Shown here: in pieces, positions 55,707 through 64,000 of the stretch
Layout: each line of letters opens with the position of its first letter
Position numbering within the stretch: the first letter of the stretch is position 1
Source of the DNA: Falsiroseomonas oleicola
Lineage (GTDB): Bacteria; Pseudomonadota; Alphaproteobacteria; Acetobacterales; Acetobacteraceae
DNA length: 64,000 nucleotides
Reading direction: 5' to 3'
Assembly (NCBI RefSeq): GCF_019029495.1
Contig: NZ_JAERQM010000010.1
Span: 62,001 to 126,000 of the forward strand
Made by a program: the position numbers and the translations under genes
The notes under the pieces: model-generated
The model's database searches: none
Told to the model about the DNA's origin: nothing
What the model saw: the letters and a program-made list of their open reading frames with translations, nothing else

Positions 55707-56848
55707 GTCGGCACCAGCAGGCACACCGCCGCCTGCGCCGCGATCCCCTCGCCACGGCCCGGGAAACCCAGGCGTTCGGTGGTGGTCGCCTTCACCGAAA
55801 TGCGGTCGAGCGGCACCTCCAGCAGCGCCGCCAGCCGTTCCCGCATCGCCGTCGCATGGGGGGTGATCTTTGGGCGTTCGCAGATCAGCGTGACGTCGGC
55901 ATTGGCCAGCACCCCGCCGCGGGCGGCGATGCGGCCGGCGGCGTGGCGCAGGAAGCGGGCGCTGTCGGCGTCCTTCCATTGCGCCTCGCTGGGCGGGAAC
56001 CAGCGGCCGATATCGCCCTCGGCCAGCGCGCCATAGATGGCATCGCACAGCGCATGCAGGCCGACATCGGCGTCCGAATGGCCATCCAGCCCCATCGGGC
56101 CGGGGATGGTGACGCCGCACAGCACCATGGGCCGGCCGGCGACCAGGCGGTGGACGTCGAAGCCGGTGCCGATGCGGGGGAGAAGGGGCGGGGTCAGGGC
56201 GGCCTCCATGCGGGCCAGATCCTCCGGCCAGGTGATCTTGATGTTCTGCTCGTGCCCCGGCAGCAGGGCGACCGCCAGCCCGGCGGCCTCCAGAAGCTGG
56301 GCGTCGTCCGTGGCCTCGGCCGTCGCGGTGCGATGGGCGGCGAGCAGGGGGGCGAATCGGAAGGCCTGGGGGGTCTGGGCGCGGAACAGGCCGGCGCGGG
56401 GGACCGTCGCCTGGATCAGCCCGGCCTCGCCGCGCTTCAGCGTATCCGTCACCGGCTGGGCCGGGATGGCGCCCGGGTGCCTCTCCAGCGCCGCCAGCAG
56501 GGCCGGCACCGTGCCCGGCGGCACCACCGGCCGGGCGCCGTCATGCACCAGGACGAGCGCCGGCGGATCGCCGGCCAGAGCCTCCAGCCCCGCGCGCACG
56601 CTGGCCTGGCGGGTGGCGCCGCCGACGACCGGGGGCAGGGTGGGCAGGCCCTCCAGAATCGCCGCCACCATCGCCAGGCTGTCCGACGCGCAGACGGGCA
56701 GGATGGCGTCCACGCCGCCGTCGCGCAGCAGCGCCTCCGCCGCATGGCGCAGCACCGGGCGTCCGGCGAGAGACAGATATTGCTTCGGCCGGTCGGCGCC
56801 GAAGCGGCTGCCGCTGCCGGCCGCCATCAGGAGGGCCACAGATGTCAT
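55703..56848 (-). CDS. ispDF: bifunctional IspD/IspF, 381 aa
   Basis: Carries two steps of the MEP isoprenoid pathway. Residues 1-215: IspD cytidylyltransferase ([42 protein letters not shown]). Residues 222-381: IspF 2-C-methyl-D-erythritol 2,4-cyclodiphosphate synthase ([49 protein letters not shown]). The fusion is usual in alphaproteobacteria. Divergent from dusB with about 140 bases between. Confidence 0.96.
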   Translation of the reverse strand: MTSVALLMAAGSGSRFGADRPKQYLSLAGRPVLRHAAEALLRDGGVDAILPVCASDSLAMVAAILEGLPTLPPVVGGATRQASVRAGLEALAGDPPALVLVHDGARPVVPPGTVPALLAALERHPGAIPAQPVTDTLKRGEAGLIQATVPRAGLFRAQTPQAFRFAPLLAAHRTATAEATDDAQLLEAAGLAVALLPGHEQNIKITWPEDLARMEAALTPPLLPRIGTGFDVHRLVAGRPMVLCGVTIPGPMGLDGHSDADVGLHALCDAIYGALAEGDIGRWFPPSEAQWKDADSARFLRHAAGRIAARGGVLANADVTLICERPKITPHATAMRERLAALLEVPLDRISVKATTTERLGFPGRGEGIAAQAAVCLLVPT

Positions 56849-56990
56849 GCGTTCAGGCTAGCCGAAGCCGCGCGCCCGGCCCATCCTGGGACGGCCGGCT
56901 CAGGACAATGCCGGAATAAGTGGCAGATCGGCGTGGGGCTGCATGGATCGCATTGCCTCCGGGCCTGTCGGCCTCTACCTTGCCCAAATC

Positions 56991-58019
56991 ATGAGCATGA
57001 CAACCCCTTCGCCTCGGCTGCGCCCGATTGATCTCGGCGGCGCGACGATCCAGATGCCGGTCATCCTGGCGCCCATGTCCGGCGTCACCGACCTGCCCTT
57101 CCGCCGCCTGGCGCGTGCCCTGGGCACCGGCCTCGTGGTCAGCGAGATGATCGCCTCCAACGCCATGGTGCGGGAGAATCGGACCACGCTGAAGATGGCG
57201 GAGGTGGATGGGGAAGGGGCCTCCGTCCAGCTCGCCGGCTGCGACCCGGCGGTGATGGCGGAAGCCGCGAAGCTGGTGGTGCAGCATGGCGCGGCCATCG
57301 TCGACATCAATTTCGGCTGCCCGGTGAAGAAGGTGGCGCTCGGCCAGTCCGCCGGCTCCGCCCTGATGCGGGACGAGATCGGCGCGGCGCGCATCCTCGA
57401 GGCGGTGGTCAAGGCGGTGTCCGTCCCCGTCACCCTGAAGATGCGCATGGGCTGGGACCACCAGTCGCTGAACGCGCCGAAGCTGGCGCGCATCGCGCAG
57501 GAGAGCGGCATCCGCATGGTGACGGTGCACGGCCGCACCCGGCAGATGTTCTACAACGGCACCGCCGACTGGGCCTTCGTCGCCCAGGTGAAGGCGGCGG
57601 TGGACCTTCCCGTCATCGTCAATGGCGACATCCTGACGCCGCAGGATGCGGCGGAGGCGCTGCGCCAGTCCGGCGCCGATGGCGTGATGATCGGCCGCGG
57701 CTGCTACGGCCGCCCCTGGCTGCCGCGCCAGGTCGCGACCTATCTCCAGACCGGCGTGCTGCCGGAGGAACCCAGCCTGGTCGAGCAGTACGAGACGTTG
57801 CTGGCGCATTACCATGCCATGCTGACGCATCACGGGCGCGACCCGGGCATGCGCCTCGCCCGCAAGCATGTCTCCTGGTATTCCAAGGGCCTGCATGGTT
57901 CAGCGGAATTCCGGTCTGAGGTCAACCGGACGGATTCGGTGGAGGCGGTGCTGGCGTTGATCGACCGCTTCTACCTTCCCCTCATCGAGGGCGGCCATGA
58001 GGCCCGGCTCGCCGCATGA
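56991..58019 (+). CDS. dusB: tRNA dihydrouridine synthase B, 342 aa
   Basis: FMN enzyme that reduces uridines in tRNA; called nifR3 in older literature because it heads ntr operons. It shows [21 protein letters not shown], the catalytic Cys in [36 protein letters not shown] and [20 protein letters not shown] 56991 (or 56997) is chosen because homology starts at once; ATG 56943 has a better SD-like GTGGGG and would add 16 residues. The stop overlaps the ntrB ATG (ATGA). Confidence 0.93.
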   Translation: MSMTTPSPRLRPIDLGGATIQMPVILAPMSGVTDLPFRRLARALGTGLVVSEMIASNAMVRENRTTLKMAEVDGEGASVQLAGCDPAVMAEAAKLVVQHGAAIVDINFGCPVKKVALGQSAGSALMRDEIGAARILEAVVKAVSVPVTLKMRMGWDHQSLNAPKLARIAQESGIRMVTVHGRTRQMFYNGTADWAFVAQVKAAVDLPVIVNGDILTPQDAAEALRQSGADGVMIGRGCYGRPWLPRQVATYLQTGVLPEEPSLVEQYETLLAHYHAMLTHHGRDPGMRLARKHVSWYSKGLHGSAEFRSEVNRTDSVEAVLALIDRFYLPLIEGGHEARLAA

Positions 58020-59173
58020 GGGCCACCGCCTTGACCCGCGCTGCCCGGGCGCTGCGCCTTCCGGTGCCCGCCGCGCCGGTCCTCCCGCCGGATGCCATCG
58101 CCGTGCTCGGCGCCCTGCCCATCGCCGCGGTGGTGCTGGATGCGGAGGACCGCTTCCGCTTCGCCAATCCCGCGGCCGAACTGTTCTTCCAGCACTCCGC
58201 CGCCTCCCTGCGCAGCTATTCCCTGCGCGACATGCTGCCGCCGGATCACCGGCTGTTCGCCATGCTGGCCCAGGTGCGCGCGCATGAGGCGCCGGTTTCC
58301 GACCATGACCTGGCGCTGGAAAGCCCGCGCCTGCGCCGGCTGGGCGTCGCTGCCCATGGCGCGCCGCTGCCCGAGGTGCCGGGCAGCGTGGTGCTGACCC
58401 TGCAGGATGGCTCCACGGCGCAGATGCTGGACCGGCAGCTGAATTTCCGGGGCGCGGCGCGCAGCGCCTCCGCCATGGCGGCCATGCTCGCCCACGAAGT
58501 CAAGAACCCGCTTTCCGGCATTCGCGGCGCCGCGCAGCTTCTGGAACAGGGCGCCAGCGAGGGCGACCGGGAATTGTGCCAGCTCATCCAGGACGAGGTG
58601 GACCGCATCCGCAACCTGGTGGAGCGGATGGACATGTTCTCCGACCGTCCGGTGGCGCAGGCGGAGGTGAATATCCATGAGGTGCTGGACCATGTCCGCC
58701 GCATCGCGCTGTCCGGCTTCGCGGCGCATCTGAAGATCGTGCAGGACTACGACCCCTCCCTGCCGCCGGTCTGGGGCAACCGGGACCTGCTGGTGCAGAT
58801 CCTGCTGAACCTGGTGAAGAACGCGGCGGAAGCTGTTGATTCAAGGAATGGCGAGATCGTGCTGACCACCGCCTACCACCACGGCGTCCGCATCGCCGTG
58901 CCAGGCAGCCAGGAACGGGTGGACCTGCCCCTCCAGGTCATCGTCCGCGACAATGGCCCCGGCATTCCGGATGTCGTCCGTGCGACGCTGTTCGAGCCCT
59001 TCGTCACCACCAAGCGGGGCGGGCAGGGGCTTGGCCTGGCGCTCGTCGCCAAGCTGGTGGGCGACCAGGGCGCGCTGATCGAATGCGACAGCCGTCCCGG
59101 CCGCACCGCCTTCCGCCTGTCCCTGCCCCTGCCGCCCCCCACACCCCGCCGCCTGCCCGGAGTAGCCGCATGA
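58016..59173 (+). CDS. ntrB: nitrogen regulation sensor histidine kinase NtrB (GlnL), 385 aa
   Basis: Cytosolic kinase/phosphatase for NtrC, controlled by PII protein. An N-terminal PAS domain (about 28-130) contains [19 protein letters not shown]. The phosphoaccepting H160 is in [21 protein letters not shown]. The ATPase domain has [23 protein letters not shown] and [16 protein letters not shown]. It overlaps dusB and ntrC by four bases each, so the operon is tightly coupled. Confidence 0.95.
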   Translation: MRATALTRAARALRLPVPAAPVLPPDAIAVLGALPIAAVVLDAEDRFRFANPAAELFFQHSAASLRSYSLRDMLPPDHRLFAMLAQVRAHEAPVSDHDLALESPRLRRLGVAAHGAPLPEVPGSVVLTLQDGSTAQMLDRQLNFRGAARSASAMAAMLAHEVKNPLSGIRGAAQLLEQGASEGDRELCQLIQDEVDRIRNLVERMDMFSDRPVAQAEVNIHEVLDHVRRIALSGFAAHLKIVQDYDPSLPPVWGNRDLLVQILLNLVKNAAEAVDSRNGEIVLTTAYHHGVRIAVPGSQERVDLPLQVIVRDNGPGIPDVVRATLFEPFVTTKRGGQGLGLALVAKLVGDQGALIECDSRPGRTAFRLSLPLPPPTPRRLPGVAA

Positions 59174-60630
59174 GTGACGCCGCCGCGGTCTCCGCCACCA
59201 CCCGCACCATCCTGATCGCCGATGACGACCGGGCGATCCGAACCGTTCTGTCGCAGGCACTTGGCCGGTCCGGCTACCATGTGCGCGCAACGTCTTCCGC
59301 CGCCACCCTGTGGCGCTGGGTGGAGGATGGGGAGGGTGACCTGGTCATCACCGACGTCATCATGCCGGATGAGAACGGGCTGGACCTGGTGCCGCGCATC
59401 CGCCGGGTGCGGCCCGATCTGCGCGTGGTGGTGATGTCGGCGCAGTCCACCTTCTCCACAGCCTTGAAGGCAACCCAACGCGGCGCCTTCGATTACCTTC
59501 CCAAGCCCTTCGATTTGAAGGAATTGTTGGCGGTTGTCGGGCGCGCTTTGGCGGCGCCGAGCCAGCCCTCGGTGGCGGATGCGGATGAGCCGGAGGAGAG
59601 GCTGCCGCTGGTCGGCCGCTCCGCCGCGATGCAGGAGATCTACCGGACGGTCGCCCGCCTCACCACCACCGACCTGACGGTGATGATCACGGGCGAGTCC
59701 GGCACCGGCAAGGAGTTGGTGGCCCGCGCCCTGCACGATTACGGCCGCCGGCGCGGTGGGCCTTTCGTCGCCATCAACATGGCGGCGATCCCGCGTGAAC
59801 TGATCGAATCGGAGCTGTTCGGCCATGAGCGTGGCGCCTTCACCGGGGCGCTGAACCGCGGCGTCGGCCGCTTCGAGCAGGCGGCCGGTGGCACGCTGTT
59901 CCTCGATGAGATCGGCGACATGCCGCCCGAGGCGCAGACCCGCCTTCTGCGCGTTCTCCAGGAAGGCGAATTCACCACCGTCGGCGGCCGCCAGCCGATC
60001 AAGGCCAATGTCCGCATCGTCGCCGCCACCCATCGCGACCTGCGGCAATCGATCCGCGGCGGCATGTTCCGCGAAGACCTGTTCTACCGCCTGAACGTGG
60101 TGCCGATCCGCCTGCCGCCGCTGCGGGAGCGGCTGGAGGATATCCCGCTGCTGGCGCGCCACTTCCTGGAACGCGCCCGTGCCGCCGGCCTGCCCCAGAA
60201 ACAGCTCGACCAGGGGGCGATGGACCGCCTCAAGCAGCATGCCTGGCCGGGCAATGCGCGGGAGCTGGAAAACCTGATGCGCCGGATGGCGGCACTCTAT
60301 CCGCAGGAGATCATCGGTGCCGATGCCGTGGGCGCCGAACTGGCCGAGGCCGCCGCCGTGCCCGAGGAAGGCCCGCGCGCGCCGGAGACCCTGGAACAAT
60401 CCGTGGAACGCCACCTGACCGGCTTCATGTCGGCGCATAAGGACGGCATGCCGATCCGCGACCTGTATGACCGGGTGCTGGCGGAGGTGGAGCGGCCCTT
60501 GCTGAAGCTGGCACTGTCGGCCACGCGCGGCAACCAGATCAAGGCGGCGGCCATGCTCGGGCTGAACCGCAACACGCTGCGGAAGAAGCTGCGGGAGCTG
60601 GATCTGCCGGTGGTCCGGGGCCTGCCCTGA
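59170..60630 (+). CDS. ntrC: nitrogen regulation response regulator NtrC (GlnG), 486 aa
   Basis: Sigma-54 enhancer-binding activator of nitrogen genes. Receiver domain 1-130 with phosphoacceptor D62 ([12 protein letters not shown]) and KPF motif (FDYLPKPFD). The AAA+ domain (about 150-390) shows Walker [15 protein letters not shown], the sigma-54 contact loop GAFTGA in [10 protein letters not shown], and Walker [14 protein letters not shown]. The C-terminal Fis-type helix-turn-helix is [23 protein letters not shown] 59170 overlaps the ntrB stop. Confidence 0.96.
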   Translation: MSDAAAVSATTRTILIADDDRAIRTVLSQALGRSGYHVRATSSAATLWRWVEDGEGDLVITDVIMPDENGLDLVPRIRRVRPDLRVVVMSAQSTFSTALKATQRGAFDYLPKPFDLKELLAVVGRALAAPSQPSVADADEPEERLPLVGRSAAMQEIYRTVARLTTTDLTVMITGESGTGKELVARALHDYGRRRGGPFVAINMAAIPRELIESELFGHERGAFTGALNRGVGRFEQAAGGTLFLDEIGDMPPEAQTRLLRVLQEGEFTTVGGRQPIKANVRIVAATHRDLRQSIRGGMFREDLFYRLNVVPIRLPPLRERLEDIPLLARHFLERARAAGLPQKQLDQGAMDRLKQHAWPGNARELENLMRRMAALYPQEIIGADAVGAELAEAAAVPEEGPRAPETLEQSVERHLTGFMSAHKDGMPIRDLYDRVLAEVERPLLKLALSATRGNQIKAAAMLGLNRNTLRKKLRELDLPVVRGLP

Positions 60631-60698
60631 TCCCAGACCTGACCCAATGCGCGTTTTTCCGCGCCGGCACGCTTTGGTCCCTGGCGGGCCTGGGATAG

Positions 60699-62987
60699 AT
60701 GCGGGGCATGGGACTGGGCTGGCGCCGAATCGGTGACCTTTTTCTGGGTCGGGTGACAACCTTCGGCCTCGCGGTCACGGCCGTGCTGCTGGGGATTGCC
60801 ACTTTCGTGCTGCTGGCCGGCGGCAGCCCCTTCGGGCCGACCAGCCCGGGGCAGATCGTCTTCGTGGTGCTGCTGAATGCCGGGGTGCTGCTGCTGCTGG
60901 CCGGCTCCCTGGTCGCCCGGCTGGTGCGGGTCTGGGCGGAACGGCGGCGCGGCAGCGCCGGGGCGAGGCTGCATGTGCGGCTGGTGCTGCTGTTCGGCGG
61001 TGTCGCCGTGGTGCCGGCGCTGATCGTCGCGGCCTTCGCCGCCGTCTTCTTCAACCTCGGTATCCAGGCCTGGTTCAGCGACCGTGTGCGCTCGACGCTG
61101 GAAGCCTCCCTCGTCGCCTCCCGCGCCTGGATGGACCAGCACCGGGACGAGATCCGGGTCGATGCCCTGGCCATGGCCGCCGACCTGAACCGCGCCGCCC
61201 AGGTTTTCCTGCCCGACAACATGCCGGCCTTCGAGCGGCTGCTGGCGACCCAGACCTCGATCCGCGGCCTGACCGAGGCGGTGGTCTTCGAGCCGACGCT
61301 GGGCCGGGTGATGGCCGCCGCCGGCTTCACCCCCGGCGCGATGATCGAACCTCCCCCCGGCTGGGCGCTGGAACAGGTGCGGCAGGGGGAAGTGGCCGTG
61401 GTGCCCGGCGAATCAGATGCCCGGGTGCGCGCCGTGACCAGCCTCGACATCCCGCCGGGCCTGCTGCTGCTGATCGGGCGGCCGCTGGATGGCAGCGTGC
61501 TGGACCACATGCGCACCACGGAGCTGGCCTTCCAGGAATACGACCAGCTCGACCGCAATCGCGGCAGCCTGCAGATCACGTTTGCTCTCATTTTCGCCTG
61601 CGCGGCCTTGCTGGTGCTGCTGGCGGCGGTGCTGGTCGGGCTGGTTTTTGCCAACCAGATGGCGCGGCCGATCTCCCGCCTCATCACCGCCGCCGAGCGG
61701 GTGCGCGCCGGCGACCTGGCGACGCGGGTGGAGGAGGGGACGCAGGATGACGAACTCGCCAGCCTCTCCCGCGCTTTCAACCGCATGATCAGCCAGTTGT
61801 CGGCCCAGCGGGGCGAGCTGATGGCGGCCTATCGCCAGATCGACGAACGCCGCCGCTTCACGGAAACGGTGCTGTCCGGTGTTTCCGCCGGCGTCATCGG
61901 GCTGGATGCGGAAGGCCGCATCAACCTGCCCAATCGCAGCGCCAGCGAATTGCTGGGCGTGGACCTCGATGCCGCCATCGGCCTGCCGCTGGCCCGCGTG
62001 GCGCCGGAATTCAGCACCCTGGTGGCGGAGGCGCGGGACCAGCCGGACCGTGCCCGCACCGCCGAAATCCCGATCGGCCCACCCGCCCATCGCCGCAGCC
62101 TGATCGCCCGCATCGGCGCGGAGGGCCAGCCCGGCCGGGTCACCGGCTTCGTGCTGACCTTCGACGACATCACCGAATTGCAGTCGGCCCAGCGCAAGGC
62201 CGCCTGGGCCGATGTGGCCCGGCGCATCGCGCATGAGATCAAGAACCCGCTGACCCCCATCATGCTCTCCGCCGAACGCCTGAAGCGCAAATACCTGAAG
62301 GAGATCTCCAGCGACCCGGAGACCTTCCGGACGCTGACCGACACCATCGTGCGCCAGGTCGGCGATATCGGCCGGATGGTGGACGAATTCTCGGCCTTTG
62401 CCCGCATGCCCCAGCCGGTGATCCGCCCCGATCGCCTGGACCAGGTGGTGCGGGAGGCGCTGGTGCTGCAGCGCGGCGCGCATCCCGAAATCCGCTACGA
62501 CACCACCATTCCGGAGGACCTGCCGCCCTTGCCCATGGATCGCCGCCTGATCGGCCAGGCCCTGACCAACCTGCTGCACAACGCCGCCGACGCCGTGGCC
62601 TCCGCCCCCCGGGCGGAAGGCGAGATGGGCGTGATCGGACTGCGGGTGGAGCCGCGCGGCGAGGATATCGCCGTGCTGGTCGAGGATAACGGCATCGGCC
62701 TGCCGGAGGGCGAGGAACGGGCGCGGCTGACCGAGCCCTATGTCACCCACAAGGTGAAAGGCACCGGCCTCGGCCTTGCCATCGTCAAGAAGATCATGGA
62801 GGACCATGGTGGCCGGCTGGAGCTGGAGGACCGGCCCGATGGCCCCGGCGCCCGGGCGCTGTTGATATTGCCGCGCGTGGTGCCGAAGGGCGCGAAGGAC
62901 TCGGGCGCGGTTCCGCTACAAGCACGAGAGGACACGCCTGTGACGGGCGCAGCAGCGGGACGCGACGGGGCTGACCATGGCGCATGA
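60699..62987 (+). CDS. ntrY: nitrogen regulation membrane sensor kinase NtrY, 762 aa
   Basis: Membrane histidine kinase paired with NtrX. Three N-terminal helices (about 20-42, 50-70, 90-118) precede a periplasmic sensor region, followed by a further helix (about 290-315) and HAMP (ANQMARPISRLITAAERVRAGDL). A PAS domain comes next (about 385-490), then the kinase core with H512 in ARRIAHEIKNPLTPIMLSAERLK and ATPase motifs ALTNLLHNAADAV and KVKGTGLGLAIVKKIM. The 68 bases after ntrC hold no gene. The 3' end overlaps ntrX by 11 bases. Confidence 0.95.
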   Translation: MRGMGLGWRRIGDLFLGRVTTFGLAVTAVLLGIATFVLLAGGSPFGPTSPGQIVFVVLLNAGVLLLLAGSLVARLVRVWAERRRGSAGARLHVRLVLLFGGVAVVPALIVAAFAAVFFNLGIQAWFSDRVRSTLEASLVASRAWMDQHRDEIRVDALAMAADLNRAAQVFLPDNMPAFERLLATQTSIRGLTEAVVFEPTLGRVMAAAGFTPGAMIEPPPGWALEQVRQGEVAVVPGESDARVRAVTSLDIPPGLLLLIGRPLDGSVLDHMRTTELAFQEYDQLDRNRGSLQITFALIFACAALLVLLAAVLVGLVFANQMARPISRLITAAERVRAGDLATRVEEGTQDDELASLSRAFNRMISQLSAQRGELMAAYRQIDERRRFTETVLSGVSAGVIGLDAEGRINLPNRSASELLGVDLDAAIGLPLARVAPEFSTLVAEARDQPDRARTAEIPIGPPAHRRSLIARIGAEGQPGRVTGFVLTFDDITELQSAQRKAAWADVARRIAHEIKNPLTPIMLSAERLKRKYLKEISSDPETFRTLTDTIVRQVGDIGRMVDEFSAFARMPQPVIRPDRLDQVVREALVLQRGAHPEIRYDTTIPEDLPPLPMDRRLIGQALTNLLHNAADAVASAPRAEGEMGVIGLRVEPRGEDIAVLVEDNGIGLPEGEERARLTEPYVTHKVKGTGLGLAIVKKIMEDHGGRLELEDRPDGPGARALLILPRVVPKGAKDSGAVPLQAREDTPVTGAAAGRDGADHGA

Positions 62988-64000
62988 TATCCTGATCGTC
63001 GACGATGAGCCGGACATCCGCGCCCTGATCGAGGGCATCCTGTCGGATGAGGGCTATCAGACGCGGCAGGCGGCCAATTCCGACCAGGCGATCGCCGCCT
63101 TCAAGGCGCGACGGCCCTCGCTGGTGATCCTGGACATCTGGCTTCAGAACTCCCGCCTGGACGGCCTCGGCATCCTGGCCGCGCTGCATGGCGAGGAGCC
63201 GCGCGTGCCCTGCGTGATGATCTCCGGCCATGGGACCATCGAGACGGCGGTGCAGGCGATCCAGAACGGCGCCTACGACTTCATCGAGAAGCCGTTCAAG
63301 TCGGACCGCCTGCTGCTGGTGATCGCCCGCGCGCTGGAAGCCTCCCGCCTCCAGCGGGAGAACAGCGAGTTGCGGCTGCGCGCGGGGGGGGAGGCCGACC
63401 TCGTCGGCATCTCCGTGCCCATGACCCAGCTTCGCCAGGCGATCGACCGCGTGGCGCCGACCGGGTCGCGCGTGCTGATCAGCGGGCCGGCCGGTTCGGG
63501 CAAGGAAGTCACGGCGCGGATGCTGCATGCGCGGTCGCGCCGGGCCGATGGCCCCTTCGTCGCGCTGAACTGCGCCACCCTGGCGCCGTCACGCTTCGAG
63601 GAGGAACTGTTCGGCGTGGAAGCCGGCAGCGATCCGGCGGGCCAGCCGCGCCGCGCCGGGGTGCTGGAACGCGCCCATGGCGGCACGCTGCTGCTGGACG
63701 AGGTGGCGGACATGCCGCTGGAGACCCAGGGGAAGATTGTCCGGGCCCTCCAGGAACAGGGTTTTGTCCGTATCGGCGGGGCGCAGCGGGTGACCGTGGA
63801 TGTGCGCGTCATCGCGACGACGAATCGCGATCTGCAGGCGGAGATCGCCGGCGGGCGGTTCCGGGAGGATCTGTACTACCGGCTCGCCGTGGTGCCGCTG
63901 AAGATTCCGCCGCTGCGGGAGCGGCGGGAGGATATTCCGGCGCTCGCCCGGCATTTCATGAAGCGGTCCGGTGACACATCCGGCATGGCATCGCGCGAAT
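62977..64000 (+). CDS. ntrX: nitrogen assimilation response regulator NtrX (5' part)
   Basis: Begins MAHDILIVDDEPDIRALIEG; the frame stays open to the window end (341 codons seen). Receiver domain 1-125 with D53 (LVILDIWLQ) and the FIEKPFKSDRLL motif. The AAA+ domain has Walker A GPAGSGKEVTARML, CATLAPSRFEEELFG and Walker B GGTLLLDEVADMP. The GAFTGA sigma-54 loop is replaced by unrelated residues (EAGSDPAGQPRRAGVLE), as known for NtrX, so it probably does not drive sigma-54 promoters directly. The C-terminal helix-turn-helix lies beyond the window. Confidence 0.96.
   Translation, partial: MAHDILIVDDEPDIRALIEGILSDEGYQTRQAANSDQAIAAFKARRPSLVILDIWLQNSRLDGLGILAALHGEEPRVPCVMISGHGTIETAVQAIQNGAYDFIEKPFKSDRLLLVIARALEASRLQRENSELRLRAGGEADLVGISVPMTQLRQAIDRVAPTGSRVLISGPAGSGKEVTARMLHARSRRADGPFVALNCATLAPSRFEEELFGVEAGSDPAGQPRRAGVLERAHGGTLLLDEVADMPLETQGKIVRALQEQGFVRIGGAQRVTVDVRVIATTNRDLQAEIAGGRFREDLYYRLAVVPLKIPPLRERREDIPALARHFMKRSGDTSGMASRE

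Overview
The window is high-GC DNA (about 70-75% in 60-base lines I counted) from an alphaproteobacterium, most likely an Acetobacteraceae member close to Roseomonas. The call rests on the gene set and order: pyrG-eno-ftsB-pdhABC-lpd-lipA, dusB-ntrB-ntrC-ntrY-ntrX, fused ispDF, a lipoyl domain on PdhB, Bug/TctC-type periplasmic binding proteins, and an NDUFS4-like complex I subunit. I see no rRNA, CRISPR array, insertion sequence or phage gene. There is one tRNA. With the calls below, no stretch over 300 bases lacks a gene.

Layout. 1-5450: end of tpiA, a small Nif11-type leader peptide gene, secG, pyrG, a 54-codon membrane protein overlapping pyrG, a small unknown, eno and ftsB. 5421-6653: an MFS exporter on the other strand. 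6886-14030: the pyruvate dehydrogenase block pdhA-pdhB-pdhC, a GNAT gene, lpd, lipA and coq10/ratA. 14035-14682: an unexpected protein with the catalytic motifs of edema factor/ExoY-type nucleotidyl cyclases. 14814-16583: a GST and threonine aldolase. 16654-21357: a catabolic/uptake cluster (TauD-type dioxygenase, GntR regulator, ABC binding protein, two permeases, no ATPase) with repeated operator-like sites and a strong hairpin at its head. 21446-26571: slt, alpha/beta hydrolase, pgpA, cinA and a dipeptidase as one overlapping minus-strand chain. 26680-28049: dapA-smpB. 28093-34242: envelope and redox genes, including tandem paralogous lipoproteins, an MsrP-like molybdoenzyme with a glutathione peroxidase, uracil-DNA glycosylase, folK and small lipoproteins. 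34394-37563: rpoZ, rel/spoT, acpS. 37615-47106: accessory metabolism (amidohydrolase, D-2-hydroxyacid dehydrogenase, two TctC proteins, an AhpD-like pair, a nitrile hydratase beta/alpha fusion with a His/Asp-rich linker, a cysteine hydrolase, a guanidinium-type SMR exporter, a DUF4239 protein). 47294-49736: NDUFS4-like protein, tRNA-Arg(TCT), then a lower-GC segment with an Acg-type nitroreductase, and a DUF421 protein. 49733-54456: DUF2891, thiolase, enoyl-CoA hydratase, cysE, cysK. 54462-56848: peroxiredoxin, a VOC protein, ispDF. 56991-64000: dusB and the nitrogen-control operon ntrB-ntrC-ntrY-ntrX, the last cut by the window end.

Most genes are packed with 1-4 base stop/start overlaps, so translational coupling is the rule. 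The most interesting items are the compact edema-factor-like protein, the nitrile hydratase fusion that lacks a beta C-terminal domain, the two double-glycine leader proteins without visible export machinery, and the hairpin plus repeat architecture in front of the TauD/ABC cluster.
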